Shown here in pieces: positions 23,474 through 36,407 of a DNA stretch of 64,000 bases; within the stretch, counting starts at the first letter, position 1; every line of letters begins with the position of its first letter. This stretch comes from Hirudo medicinalis. Its lineage: Eukaryota; Annelida; Clitellata; Hirudinida; Hirudinidae. Position numbers and translations under genes: made by a program. The DNA lies in NCBI GenBank assembly GCA_011800805.1, contig MPNW01000015.1, positions 45,880 through 109,879 on the forward strand. The letters run 5' to 3'. The notes under the pieces are model-generated. The model was not told the origin of the DNA and ran no database searches. It saw nothing but the letters and a program-made list of their open reading frames with translations.

Positions 23474-25957
23474 ATGGCGGACGACATTATTCATTATGTT
23501 ACTTTAATGGCAAATCATATTTCTAGAATGAGGACCTTTCCTTATCTCGACGGGGTCCATAATGTTGTTATGTGTCTGCTCTTCAGGGAAGGGGATAAAG
23601 GTGCAATATTACATATGCAAACTTGTTTATTTAAAGTGTTTGGCCATTCTAAAAAACAGCCCAATTTCTAACTCACGAATGTTCACAATTGTTTTTATAA
23701 AATTTCTGCTGCTGATGGTTGATATTAAGCTCATCACTTAGTTTAGGAGTGAGAAACCTTGCCAATATTGCTACTGGTATCATTGATGAGCATTTACTCA
23801 TATAATTATGCCTGCAGATAACTTGTTTCATAGAGCTCTGATTTTTGCAGAATAATAATGAATACCTTGTTAATCAGACAGATGTGTAATTGTTAAGTTG
23901 TCCGTGAACTACACATTTTATTGATTGCTCTGGTTATCTTCTGCCAAGTGAGCCTTCAATTCTTTTTTTGTAGAAAACCACTTTTCCAGAAAGCATGTTT
24001 TTGGTAGTTGGTTTCTCAGTATCCTGATGTGTTTTTCTGGTAGTGTCGTTTCCAACTTCCTTGCTGGAGAGCCTGTTAGTACCCCATTCAAGTACCTGGA
24101 AAATGTTATCCTGGCCTCTGCAATATGGTGAGTCACCTTCTCTTTGTGGTCCCTAGAAAGCCAGGTTCATTTGGTTCAAACCTGGTTGGTGCAAAAAAAA
24201 AAAAAAAAAAAAAAAATTATAAGTAATTTTTAAGTCTGTTAATTGGGTTTGACACGAATGGTGATAAAATATTTCAGTAATTAAATTTTAACAGATATGA
24301 ATATTTAAATGAGGTGATAATTTCACATCCCATCATACAGCCATATTCCATCGTGCATTTTCCTCCTTAACAATAATTAGTCCATCCAAGCATTTGCCAA
24401 GACAAGTGGTTGCATGATTAGATTGATTGATAGATTGAAAGTATTGATTGTTGATTGATGATTTACTAAATAAATACCCGACTGGCCATGGATCCAGGTA
24501 CCTGGTCAATTACTGTCCAAAGGACATGGCCTATCGTTTCTTCAGGCTGCCAGTGGTGGATGTTGCTGTCTCGTGCATTTGGAGCATCTATCTGGTCAAC
24601 AAAATCCAGTCCGGGGTCAGTTACGGGATCAAACACTTCCCTGATGCCTACATTATTGCCACTGTTCTTGGCCTAGCTAAGGGTTGGTGGTCTCGTTGTG
24701 GAGATGTTTGTTGTTGAATCAGTTGCACTTGGGTGACTTTTTAATGCAAATGAGCATGGCCTGCATGCATTTTGCATTGCCAACGTATGATTTTAATAAG
24801 TTAAAAATTAAGTCCTTCTGGTATGTTAGCACCGACGACATTGATGTGAATGATAATTTAAGCCTCGAGAAATGAGAACTCATGTGATTTATAAACTAAC
24901 ATTAATAATATTATCGACGACGATAATGACGATGACACTAACCATTGGCCACTGCCAAGCGCTCGTCAAAGATAGATGCTTAGAATCACGTTCAAACCTT
25001 GTTTCCTATCTTAATGAGATATCTCTATTAAATTTGTTGCTCTTTTATTACTAATTAATATTAAGCACTTACATGACATAACTTCACTTTATTAATTTAT
25101 TATTTGTCCATTTATCAGTACTTTTTGTTGTCCACAGGTTGTGGAGATAGGTACCTGATTGCTCTTATAAAACTCATAAAGGGGACCTTCAAGGAATCGG
25201 ATAATCCCTTCCTCTTCATGCCAGAGTGAGTGGATTTTGAGTAGATTTTGAGTGGGGTTTGAGTAGATTTTGAGTAGATATTCTGTCCATAAAAAGGTTC
25301 AGTTATTTTGTGATGCCAAAAGTTATATGTCAATGCAGGGGAGTTGAACTGCTTACATAATGCTTACTTCTAAAAGAGTTTAGGAGTAGTGCTAGCTAGG
25401 TTGCAAATGCGACTCTGCTAATGATTCCAGATGAAGTTGTTGATTGTCACAGCTGCATGTAAAATTGCAGGTTGGTGTGAGTGAGGATAATCGATATTGC
25501 TCTTATCTGGTATCTTAGTATCTCCTATCAATTATAGATTGTCCAGAGTAATTTAATTTTGTTTTGCTTTACTTTTTTATATGCCATCCTCAATTTTTCT
25601 GGCAGACAGGCAAAGTGCAGCTTAGTCAGTTCCGTCTTTTTTGTCCTCTCGCACTACTACCAGCTGCCTGCATACAACCAGCCGTTTGTCTTCATGGGCA
25701 GCCTCCTCCTCTTCATCCACACGACCGTCACCCGGGCAGCTTTTGGGGGGAATGGCATATTCTCCCCTGTCGAACATCTTGTCTGCAATTTACTGTTCAG
25801 TGGGGGCCCCAAGGAAGGTCACGCTTTGGTTCAGCTTCCCCCAGAATCTGAGGAGAAGACCTTTTACAGTCCCGTATCTCACAGTCGCTCTAGGAGAGAT
25901 AACGATGAAGCAGACTACGACGAGGTAGAAGAGCTGGATCAGATGAATTTTTCGTGA
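23474..25957 (+). CDS. TMEM38: Trimeric intracellular cation (TRIC) channel, TMEM38 family
   Basis: K+-permeable channel of ER/SR membranes that balances charge during calcium release (family knowledge). Five exons, 23474-23600, 23974-24127, 24498-24682, 25138-25225 and 25606-25957, join in phase to 301 aa, the family length. MRTFPYLDGVHNVVMCL matches the first helix. FGSWFLSILMCFSGSVVSNF and LAGEPVSTPF follow, then VILASAIWYLVNYCPKDMAY, where the Trp codon is split across an intron exactly as phase requires. YIIATVLGLAKGCGDRYL matches the conserved helix with a Gly-rich turn, and GTFKESDNPFLFMPE the loop before the C-terminal helices. The tail is charged (RSRRDNDEADYDEVEELD), as in TRIC proteins with ER-type ends. 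The start is the first Met in frame and aligns with family starts. I cannot tell whether it equals vertebrate A or B type. Confidence 0.93.
24161..24216 (+). mobile_element. Possible SINE 3' end: B-box hairpin with poly(A)
   Basis: In TMEM38 intron 2, CCAGGTT (24161-24167) pairs with AACCTGG (24179-24185) around a tRNA-type B box GGTTCAAACC (24173-24182). A run of 24 A follows at 24193-24216. B-box plus poly(A) suggests a short retroposed, tRNA-derived fragment. No A box was confirmed and target-site duplications were not identified. Confidence 0.35.
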
Positions 25958-27200
25958 AGTCGCTCTGCATGCAGACGTCGTCGTTTGTACAGTCGACATT
26001 AACGTCCGCCTCTAGATTGCATTCCTCGGAGTTACCATTTCGTTTGTTATGACAATAGTTGCCTAGCAACAGAATTTTGTATCCGCTCGGCCGAGTCGAC
26101 CTCATCTCAGTTCGTTCTCATTGCATCCATCGTTAATTGGCTCACTTAATTGAGTCGTTCGCAGCGATCGTTTGTGTTGTCGGTGCTAAGTGGAGGTCCT
26201 GCACCATTAGAGTTCGTTGCCTAGACTCTAGAGAACTACCCTTGTAGTTAGCATGGTCGATCATATCTCTATTGATTCATCTCGTTGGCTTTTGCCATCG
26301 GGAAGCATTTGAGTCGAGCACCCCGACATTCCATTCGAATATTGCATAGCCATTGCGACTTCATTCCACCATTTCCGAGTTTACGTAAAACACGGTACGC
26401 ATTAAAATTAATCGCATTGATCAGTCATTAGGCCGCCCGTCGAGCTAGCGAGTTCGCCTCAGAGACTTATAATTCCGCACGGACGCTTGCATTAGTTGCT
26501 GGATGTTGTTGAATCGGTGGCTGCTTCAAGACTTGGCATTCCATCTCAGACGTCGTTTCACTTATTCAACTGTGTCCAAGGGGTGAGATTATCAAAATCG
26601 TTTTGTGTTATCATTTCAAGGTGTACGAGATTGGCACGAGACGAGGCAGCACTAACGACAATTCCGTGCATCAAACTTTGTTTGCAAAAATCGAATCCAT
26701 CAAATCTCCATGCTTCTCAGCTATTATCGATAAGGGTTCAGAGTCGCAAGAACATAAAGTCGGAAAGTGACATAAGCCATCATTTTCAAGAAACTAACAA
26801 AGTTGTCAAATGCAAGCCCCACCAGCCATTTTGTGGAGCTTTCTTTTACGGTCATGGCAAGTTGTATCAACAAGAGAATTCAGCAAAATTATGCATAAGA
26901 TTGAGGTGCCTCTGAAACTAACGGCACCTTAGAAAATATAATCGAGTGGCCCTACAATGGTTCAACATAACATTGCGTTCTGCTGTAACATCTATAAAAT
27001 ATAAGCACTTAGTATTTTATAATGGCAGTCGAATGACTGTCAAGTTTTCGTGAGACAAGAAAAACTTGAGCGAGGTCAAACATGACGGCCGAAAGTTCGC
27101 AAGGTCAATTGGTTTCCAGAACAAATAGCCAAAACGAATCCTTTATTAAAGTATGCGTCAATAGTCACTCGTCCCCGATCAGTTCATCCCCCTGGTTCGC
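25958..27200. other. 3' flanks of TMEM38 and SRSF10-like (convergent)
   Basis: Convergent 3' ends meet here. TTTATT near 27140 gives a minus-strand AATAAA for the SRSF10-like gene, about 60 nt past its stop. A 140-codon open stretch at 26496-26915 shows no family motif. Confidence 0.5.
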
Positions 27201-28854
<1,654 letters not shown>

Positions 28855-30342
28855 TTTAAGCCCGCCGTCACTCTATGGAAGCTTCAAACAAGCGCTCGGC
28901 CTCATGAGTTATATGGTGATAATAAAAGCCTCCAAAATGTTTTATTTTTTAAATATCTTGTTTTATTTAAAATACTTAAATAATTTAAAATAAAATTAAA
29001 TATTTAAAACAGTTTTGGACCGAATTATTTCTAGTTTAATCTCAAATCAAACACTTTTTGCATGAATCTTTGGTATATATTTTCTCAAGATCGTAATCAA
29101 ACAATAACACTTTTTTAAGCTAATTACATAACATAATTTAAAGTTTAAAATTACAAACTTAATTTTAACGTGCTAAAGGTTAAAGTACAAATCTTCATTT
29201 GGAAGGATAGTAAAATTTACATAGTTGACTGGGATGTCTTGTCAGTTGTTTCTGGATGTTCAGCTTTTAAACGAACAGTTACAGAAGCTTTTAGAGCATC
29301 ATTTATAATTTAAATGGAAAAGCCACACTCTCAATTTGGTGGCACATTTTATTTCGATGCATTTTGACTAATAATGTGCAATTTCAGCTTTGAAGGACAA
29401 AAATGTTTTACAAGGCTGTATACTAATGACTTTGTAGGGCATTAGGTTTCTATACACAAGCTCAAGATACCAAAGATTATAACGTGATAATTCAAATTTA
29501 TCCTAAAATTAATAACTATTAAAAGGCATAACAAATTCGCAATGTCGCAATAAAATATGGCAAGAATAGGGCGTTTTTTGAAGAGGAATCCTCCGAGCTT
29601 GCTGATTTCATGGAGTATAACTAAATCCATTAATGTCTTTACTCCAGTGTCCATCTTTATTCCAGATGGTTTAATAATAGAAAAGTCTTCCATCATTTCA
29701 GGCGTCGTGTTGAATCAGTGGAATGAAATTTGGAAAAAAACGATTATTTAATTGTCTGACAGACGTGCATGATTATGTTTGCTAAAATTGATGACGACGA
29801 CGAGGACGACGACGACTCTGGTAATGATGGTAATAACAATAACAATAAATATTAACAAAAATAATAATAACGATTACATTCAGCACAATTATCGCTGGGA
29901 TAATCAACTCGATAACGATGTGCTGGTGTCGTATCCTCGGAAAGCAAAAAGCTCAAACGATGCCAATTAAGTCTCAAAGTCCAAATGAAATTATTTTTTA
30001 ATGTCTGCTTTAATTACCCGTTATTGTTTTTTTATTGTTTTGTCTTTAAATAAACTATTTGTTTTAAATTACAATATACAATTCTCATTCTTAATTTATT
30101 AATTGTTAATTTTGTTAATTTTTAGATAATATTTTCATTGCTCTGAAAGTCAACAAGTCACCAGCCGACGAAATTGTGAAGTATTTTAGCAGAAAATTCT
30201 AAGAATCCGAGATTCCGATGCAGAGATATTTTTATTTTTATTTTTTTATCTTTGAGTAGCTTAAAACGAAGAATTGATTGGAGACTTTGTTTATAGTTTA
30301 TTTCAAAATTATTTAAAAATTCCTGAATATGTTCTTATCTAG

Positions 30343-30416
30343 AATGAATGGATGGATGAGAAGATTGATCTAACGAACGAACAAATGGATGGATGGATGG
30401 ATGGATGGAATGATGA

Positions 30417-30450
<34 letters not shown>

Positions 30451-30560
30451 GGACGGACGGACGGATGGATGGATGGATGGATGGATGGATGGATGAACGA
30501 ACGAACGAATGAACGAATGAATGAACGAACGACTGACCGAACGAACTAATGAACGAATGA
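30343..30560. repeat. Tetranucleotide block (GGAT/GGAC/GAAC)n
   Basis: About 218 bp of 4-bp units that switch from GGAT to GGAC/GAAC, back to GGAT and then to GAAC/GAAT. Related units with single-base changes suggest slippage and block duplication. Confidence 0.9.
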
Positions 30561-30675
30561 ATGAAATGAAACGAAAGAATGAAAGATGGAGATGAAGTGA
30601 GAGGAGGCTAATACAAATCACAGGATAAAATTAGTCTTACCAATTTAAACAATTCGAATTCTTTGCATAATAATA

Positions 30676-30735
30676 GAATGACGACGACACCGACGATGAT
30701 GTTGATGACGATGATGACGACAATGATAATGATGA

Positions 30736-30769
<34 letters not shown>

Positions 30770-30952
30770 GGTGGTGGTGGTGATGATGATGACGACGACG
30801 ACGATGATGATGATGACGACGACGATCACAATGATAATGATGATGATGATGACAATGATAATGATAACGACGACGACGACGACGATGATGATGATGATGA
30901 TGATGACGATAATAACGATGACGATGACGACGATGACGATGATGATGATGTG
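30676..30952. repeat. Compound (GAT/GAC/GGT)n microsatellite
   Basis: About 275 bp of GAT, GAC, AAT and GGT trinucleotides, including a run of nine or so GGT. It lies 300 bp from an oppositely oriented block at 31249-31390. Confidence 0.92.
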
Positions 30953-31248
30953 ATCGGTGTTTTCTTTTATCGAAGTCGAATCAGCCAAATGAAAAGCTCC
31001 TGAGCTACAGTGAAGATTATCGATGGATAGAACTTGAGGGATGCAGGAATGAATGGAAGGAAAGACGAAGGTGAATGGATGAAGTCAGATAAAAGACATG
31101 AATTGATTGCACGTGTTACTTGTAAGAGCGGACACCAGTCTCTCTCTTATATCGGATTTCAGTGCTTGGAAATGGAAATGGAGGATAATGCTAATCTTTT
31201 GAAATCTAGAAACTGGTCGGAGCTGTTTACAACCTTAGGAGCTCACAT

Positions 31249-31390
31249 CATCAGTATCATCATCATCATCGTCATCGTCATCATCGTCATCGTCATCATC
31301 ATCATCGTCGTCGTCATCGTCGTCGTCATCATCAACAACAACAACATCATCATCATCATCGTCATCGACGTCGTCGTCATCCTCGTAATC
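31249..31390. repeat. (ATC/GTC)n microsatellite, complement of the 30.7-kb block
   Basis: ATC, GTC and AAC trinucleotides on plus, that is GAT/GAC on minus. Roughly complementary to the block at 30676-30952. Confidence 0.9.
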
Positions 31391-31539
31391 ACTATCACGC
31401 TGGCATATCATCAACTGCTAAAATAAATCTATTTTTTGGGCTTCATCGAATTGAATTGGACACGCTTGAGTGAATCCTTAATGTTTCACTCAACTGATCT
31501 ACGGGTCTACATTGATACGACACATTATAATAATATTAT

Positions 31540-31654
31540 ATTATTATTTTAATTATAATATATTTATAATTACATTACATTATTGTTATTATACATTTAT
31601 AATTACATTGTATTCATAATCATAATGTAATTACAATATGTAATACAATTATAA

Positions 31655-31696
<42 letters not shown>

Positions 31697-31740
31697 TTAT
31701 TATCATTAATTATAGATATATAATATAATTACAATTGTAA
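31540..31740. repeat. AT-rich palindromic tract with (TAA)n
   Basis: Alternating ATTATAAT/TATAATTA-type sequence with a perfect (TAA)n run near 31660-31694. Prone to hairpin or cruciform formation. No gene. Confidence 0.7.
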
Positions 31741-32017
31741 TCATGCAAGTGCTCAGTCGACCGTGAATGTAAACAAGAGAGTCGTAACGTTTTTAATTGA
31801 TGAGTTTCTGAACGCTTCCGTGAACTGACTGAATTTACAATTGAAGGGAATAATCAGTTAAAACTGATTTTGAGACAGTCTTGTTTATCAGCATTTTTTT
31901 TATTTTATTTATTTTATTTATTTATTTATTATTTATTGGGCCCGGTTGATTTCAATCAGCGCGCCAACTTTATCAACCAATCAACCATTTTCAATCAATC
32001 TGTCGACATGTAAAGAT

Positions 32018-32074
32018 GAATTATTGTTATTATTATTATTGTTGTTGTTATTAATGTTATTTTTATTATTATCA

Positions 32075-32106
<32 letters not shown>

Positions 32107-32112
32107 TGTTGC
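32018..32112. repeat. (ATT/GTT)n microsatellite
   Basis: Degenerate ATT/GTT/GCT repeat giving a spurious poly-Leu open frame. Confidence 0.85.
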
Positions 32113-32632
32113 TGCTGTTGTTGTTATCCGCATTATAATATGCTAATTAATGACACGAGGCTCATTATAATATTATAATAAATTATGATAAACTCATCAC
32201 TGCTAACTGAGACTACAGAATCCAAAAACGAATAACCCGAGTTCTTCCGTTCGGCCACTTAAAATTCAAGATTCGAGACCACGACCTCTTGAACTATGAC
32301 CTTATTCTCGACTGCCCCCTGTCTATTTTTAGACTCCTCTTTGACCCGGATAATGTTGTTTGCGTTTCCTTGGAGATGCAGAGGATTTAAAGATGGACTT
32401 TATATGAAGGGCAAGGTTTGAATAAATTATTATAATTATCATGCAAATATCATGCAAATATTTATAAATATGTACATTTAACATACGAGCGGCCGTTGTT
32501 ATTATTGTTATTAGAGAGAAGTATTATTGATAACGGTGGTGGTGATAATGATATCGTGCCCGCATTAAGATGGGATTGAAAAAGTATTCCATAAAATAAT
32601 TTGAACTTATATCGTGCTAAAATATTTTTTAG

Positions 32633-32678
32633 ATGATGACGATGACGCTACGATGACGACGACGACGACGACGACGAC

Positions 32679-32719
<41 letters not shown>

Positions 32720-32747
32720 CGACGACGATGATGACAACGATGACGAC

Positions 32748-32793
<46 letters not shown>
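32633..32793. repeat. (GAT/GAC)n microsatellite
   Basis: About 160 bp of GAT and GAC units in blocks, about 270 bp downstream (minus sense) of the NHLH stop codon, so it may lie in or near its 3' UTR. Confidence 0.9.
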
Positions 32794-32795
<2 letters not shown>

Positions 32796-33058
32796 AAAGC
32801 TAGCGACATCTATGGATGGAGTTGATCCATTGAAGGAGGATTCAGGTGAGACGGGGATGATTAGAATTTAATTTCGCGCCAGATTACTCGGAACACCTCG
32901 CACATCGACATGATAGCATTTTCTCGCTTGATTAAATTCAATTCAACAGACACACAGTTCAACTCCTGGTGTCAGCCTCTCCCTGGAAACTCACCGATAA
33001 CGGCTCGCTAGATAATCGACCAATCGGGAGCCTGATAACTGAACCGGGTCAGCACTCC

Positions 33059-33616
33059 TCAGGACAACTCGAGGACATGATGGAGATACGAGATATAGCA
33101 GATGGCCAGTCTCAGTATTTCGATCTTGGACAACTTCTTGTCTGGTGGAAGAGTTGGAAGAAGTTTCCTTAATTCAGCGAAAGCCACGTTGAATGCCTCA
33201 ACGCGGACTCTCTCCCTGGACGCATGTGCTATTCTGTACTTGAGGGTCGCTCGTCTGCGCCTCCTTCTCTCTTCCCTCGACAGACTGGAAAGGTCGTCTT
33301 CGCTGTTTTCCATCTTTGTGGAGGAGTTCGGAGTGGTGCAATGGGGCAAGTGGGGCTCTGAATTCTGGGGAATCTCCTGGAATTGGTCGGTTCTGCAGAA
33401 TCTTTCCATGCGTTTCACTTGAAAGTGACGATCGAAGGACGTGGAATCGATGGCTTCCGTCTTGATGGATCTGTAAGCTTCTCGAGTTTCTTCCAAGTGG
33501 AATGAATGCTGAGATGCTTCGTTCGACGAAGCAGCGTTTTGTGGAAATCCGCAGAAGAAGCTGTCGTGTTGTTCGCTGAGTATCTGATGGATTTGATGGT
33601 CTTGAAATGCTCGCAT
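33059..33616 (-). CDS. NHLH: NHLH/HEN-type bHLH transcription factor
   Basis: Single-exon 185-aa protein with complete start and stop. The bHLH domain fills the C-terminus (about residues 117-183). The basic region has [20 protein letters not shown], then helix 1 [18 protein letters not shown], loop [10 protein letters not shown] and helix 2 [18 protein letters not shown], almost identical to vertebrate NHLH1/NHLH2, which end at the same place. The family is neuronal: E-box binding as homo- or heterodimers during neuron differentiation. The N-terminal 115 residues are Ser/His/Gln-rich with no known domain. No introns were seen in the coding part. A TAG six bases upstream of the ATG is a possible splice acceptor, so a 5' non-coding exon is possible. 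Confidence 0.93.
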   Translation of the reverse strand: MRAFQDHQIHQILSEQHDSFFCGFPQNAASSNEASQHSFHLEETREAYRSIKTEAIDSTSFDRHFQVKRMERFCRTDQFQEIPQNSEPHLPHCTTPNSSTKMENSEDDLSSLSREERRRRRRATLKYRIAHASRERVRVEAFNVAFAELRKLLPTLPPDKKLSKIEILRLAICYISYLHHVLELS

Positions 33617-36407
33617 TTCTTTCTAATGATTGTTATTCTTATTAATTCAACCGACGATTTCGGCAGACGACAGTGCAACGGGCGCCAAGCATCGATCAAC
33701 TCTCCTATCTCCCATCGCTCGAACGACTTGAGGCAAATGGAGCACAACTGATGCTGATAAAAATCGTTTATGTTCTTCTCCTTCCCAGATCAACAAGACA
33801 TCATCACGATCGCCGCTTGTCTCCTTGTCTGTGTGTTTCGATGTGCCTCTGTGTGTTTACGAGGTTTGATTCTTAGTTGTTTGTTGTGTGACTGTGAGTC
33901 AGAAACATGCACATTATCATTATTATCATCATCATTAATATTATTATTATTATTATCATCATCATCATCATTAATATTATTATTATTGCCACCGGTTGCC
34001 AATATTTAAATAAAGTTTTATTCTACCAATAACGTTCAATTTGTTATTTTAAAAGTTTTTATTTTAAAAGTGATTTATGTGGTTTAATGTAACGCTTAAC
34101 TTTTTAGGACTGATTCTGGACTTTCATAATATGAAATGAATGAATTACAAAAAGACATGTAACATGACAAACCTTGAGACTGTGACTTTGATTTCGATTC
34201 ACTGCAATGAACTTGCAAGACGAGAGGATCCATCTTAAATATTCCTGACAACCGCCACCTTCCACGAGAGTGTCATTCAAGAACCGCCCACAAATCCACG
34301 AGGCGCCAATGCAGCTGACGAATCGTGTGGCGGATGTCAGAACTCGTGCCACCGTTCCAACATTTCAAGGGCAGTTTTTCATTTCAACTCTTCAATTATT
34401 CACAACAGTCACAAGAAGTCAATCCGTCCAAAAACAAAAGTTTTTTTTAGATGCATTCACTCGATTACAAACAACAATAAACAAATAATTTTAAGTTCAT
34501 GAACAACTATTTCAAATGTATTTTTTTGCTATTTAGACACTTACTTACTAGTGCAAATGCTTTGTACGAAGAAATTTTCGAATGGGCGTGTTTTCAAAAG
34601 AAGGCGTGGTTAAGTTCTTCATTCAATCTTGAAGTGAGCACTGAACATGTTTAAGAATTGCTCGAGTTCAGTCAGAAACATGCACAAAATTAAAATTAAT
34701 ATTATCATAATTATCATTAAGCTATGAAACTACAAATATTTACGTTATGTTTAATCTTGACCTTCAAACCACCTTCTGGTGGTTGAAACGAAAATAAATT
34801 TTCAGAAACACGAGGTCACGAACGGTCTTTAGAATTATTAACCAGAATCTGATTCCCAGCTTTATTCCAGATTCAAAAATAACTCTACCATGTGGCATTT
34901 ACAACAAAAAGCTCTGGATACAAAGGCAATAACTTTGAAGAAATTTGTAGAAGCCTCATTTGGCGGGGGGGGCAGATAGGTGGGGGTTTACCCCACCCCA
35001 CCTCCCCTTTGGTAAAGACTGAAACTTCAAATGATTTCAGCTATTTACTTTTTTAATGCTTAAAACATCTATGTTGATAGAAATTTGTCCTGAAATTTTA
35101 AGTTAGACGATGACTTGTTTTTGCTTCTCAGATTCTCAGACTCTTAGTAGTTCTAGGGCAGGGATTTAAACAGACATTTTACAGGTGTGGGGGTGTTAAC
35201 CAAGAGCCGGGGGTGCATCTCCCAAACTGGTTACAGATTTGACCTTGAACGTTATCAGCTAATCTGTTTCATTTTATTTTTTTTGATTTTCCAATATTAA
35301 ATTGAACTAACCTGGTTGCCTGGAAGTGTACACTCTCCCCCCACCAACCCAGAGGGGTTGCAGCTGGTGCTTAGGGGGAAGGGGTGTCTTCAAAGTCGTG
35401 GAGATAAATAAATTCCTGTTGGTAAGTATCTGTTTAATTCAACCAGGTTAATGATGGTCAAATTTCTTATTAAATGAAAAAAAAACTGCTTAAATTTGGT
35501 TTGAAAAATAAATAATGAAATATAGATTTATGAAGCTAGTTATTTTGATAAAAGCTCTCAGGGATAAACGTCATATTAAACATGCTTGGCTGAAATAAGC
35601 TCGCCATTTAGAGGAGATTGCTTTTTCGTAGCGAAATTTAACATTTAAACATGTTTTGTTAATAATATGAAAATATGTTTAAGAGCCTTTTACTGTAAAA
35701 TATCACATTACTTAATGTAAACGCAGTTATAATAAAATATATGCAACCTTATTTTAAAACAGATGAAATACAAATCAGTCGTGAGTCCTCAACTAAAACC
35801 TACATTAACGATTGAATTATAAAAATGTTTTTAGATTTCTCTGCAAATTTGCTACTGAAGAGATTAAAATAATTAAAATGCCAACCGATCAACCTCATCG
35901 ATGAACATTTTTTTAGGACTGTAAAAACTTGAAACTTGTCTGGTCAGTATCAGTTCATAGTTGCGTTTTTCTTAAGTGTTAAGCGCTGACGTTATATTCT
36001 TTATTTGACGATATAAGCTCTAAGATGTGTTAGATGTTGCAGATAAGTTATATCAAGGTTGTTAGTTAAGATTATAAAACATTAGGTTATATTAATTTCC
36101 TTTGAAAAGGATAGTAAGATATTAAGATCAATTGGACATCATCATCATCATCTGTTAATTTAAGAGCAAATTCAGTTTCATGAATTGAGATAAAGTGAAG
36201 AAAAGAAAAATATAAAGCATTTAAAATATATAAATCGTTTTAAATTTAATTTCAGACAGTTGATTGAAAGATTTCTTATTTAAGCACACAATATGAACAT
36301 CTATTTAAGGGCTGGTGATGTGGACATATGTTCATAAATAAAATCATTTGCTTTGGTCTCGTCAGTAAATATTCTTATTATCGTTCAATCTTTTCGCTTT
36401 TGCCGAT
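33617..36407. other. Divergent spacer between NHLH and EDEM1
   Basis: Promoter-side spacer for both genes. Contains an ATT/ATC repeat (33917-33990) and G/C-run sequence at 34963-35015 and 35160-35390, part of which resembles 41620-41670. No coding domain recognised. Confidence 0.5.
33917..33990. repeat. (ATT/ATC)n microsatellite
   Basis: Degenerate trinucleotide repeat upstream of the NHLH gene. Confidence 0.85.

Larger units (their letters stand above)
28855..33058. other. Microsatellite-rich spacer
   Basis: A 4.2-kb region without a recognised gene between the divergent 5' end of SRSF10-like and the 3' end of the NHLH gene. It is dominated by simple repeats, listed separately. An open segment on minus at 29442-29696 (contains LMDLVILHEISKLGG) has no family match that I recognise. 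Confidence 0.6.

Noticed and set aside
26496..26915. 140-codon plus frame in the TMEM38 3' flank
   Set aside because: No domain, no acceptor, composition typical of chance.
29442..29696. 84-codon minus frame containing LMDLVILHEISKLGG
   Set aside because: Looks somewhat protein-like but has no recognised family, no clear splice sites and adjoins AT-rich noise.
30608..30988. Poly-Ile/Val and poly-Met/Thr frames
   Set aside because: Products of GAT/GAC trinucleotide repeats with no splice signals or domain; same for 31034-31426, 32614-32871, 19225-19452 and 59634-60062.
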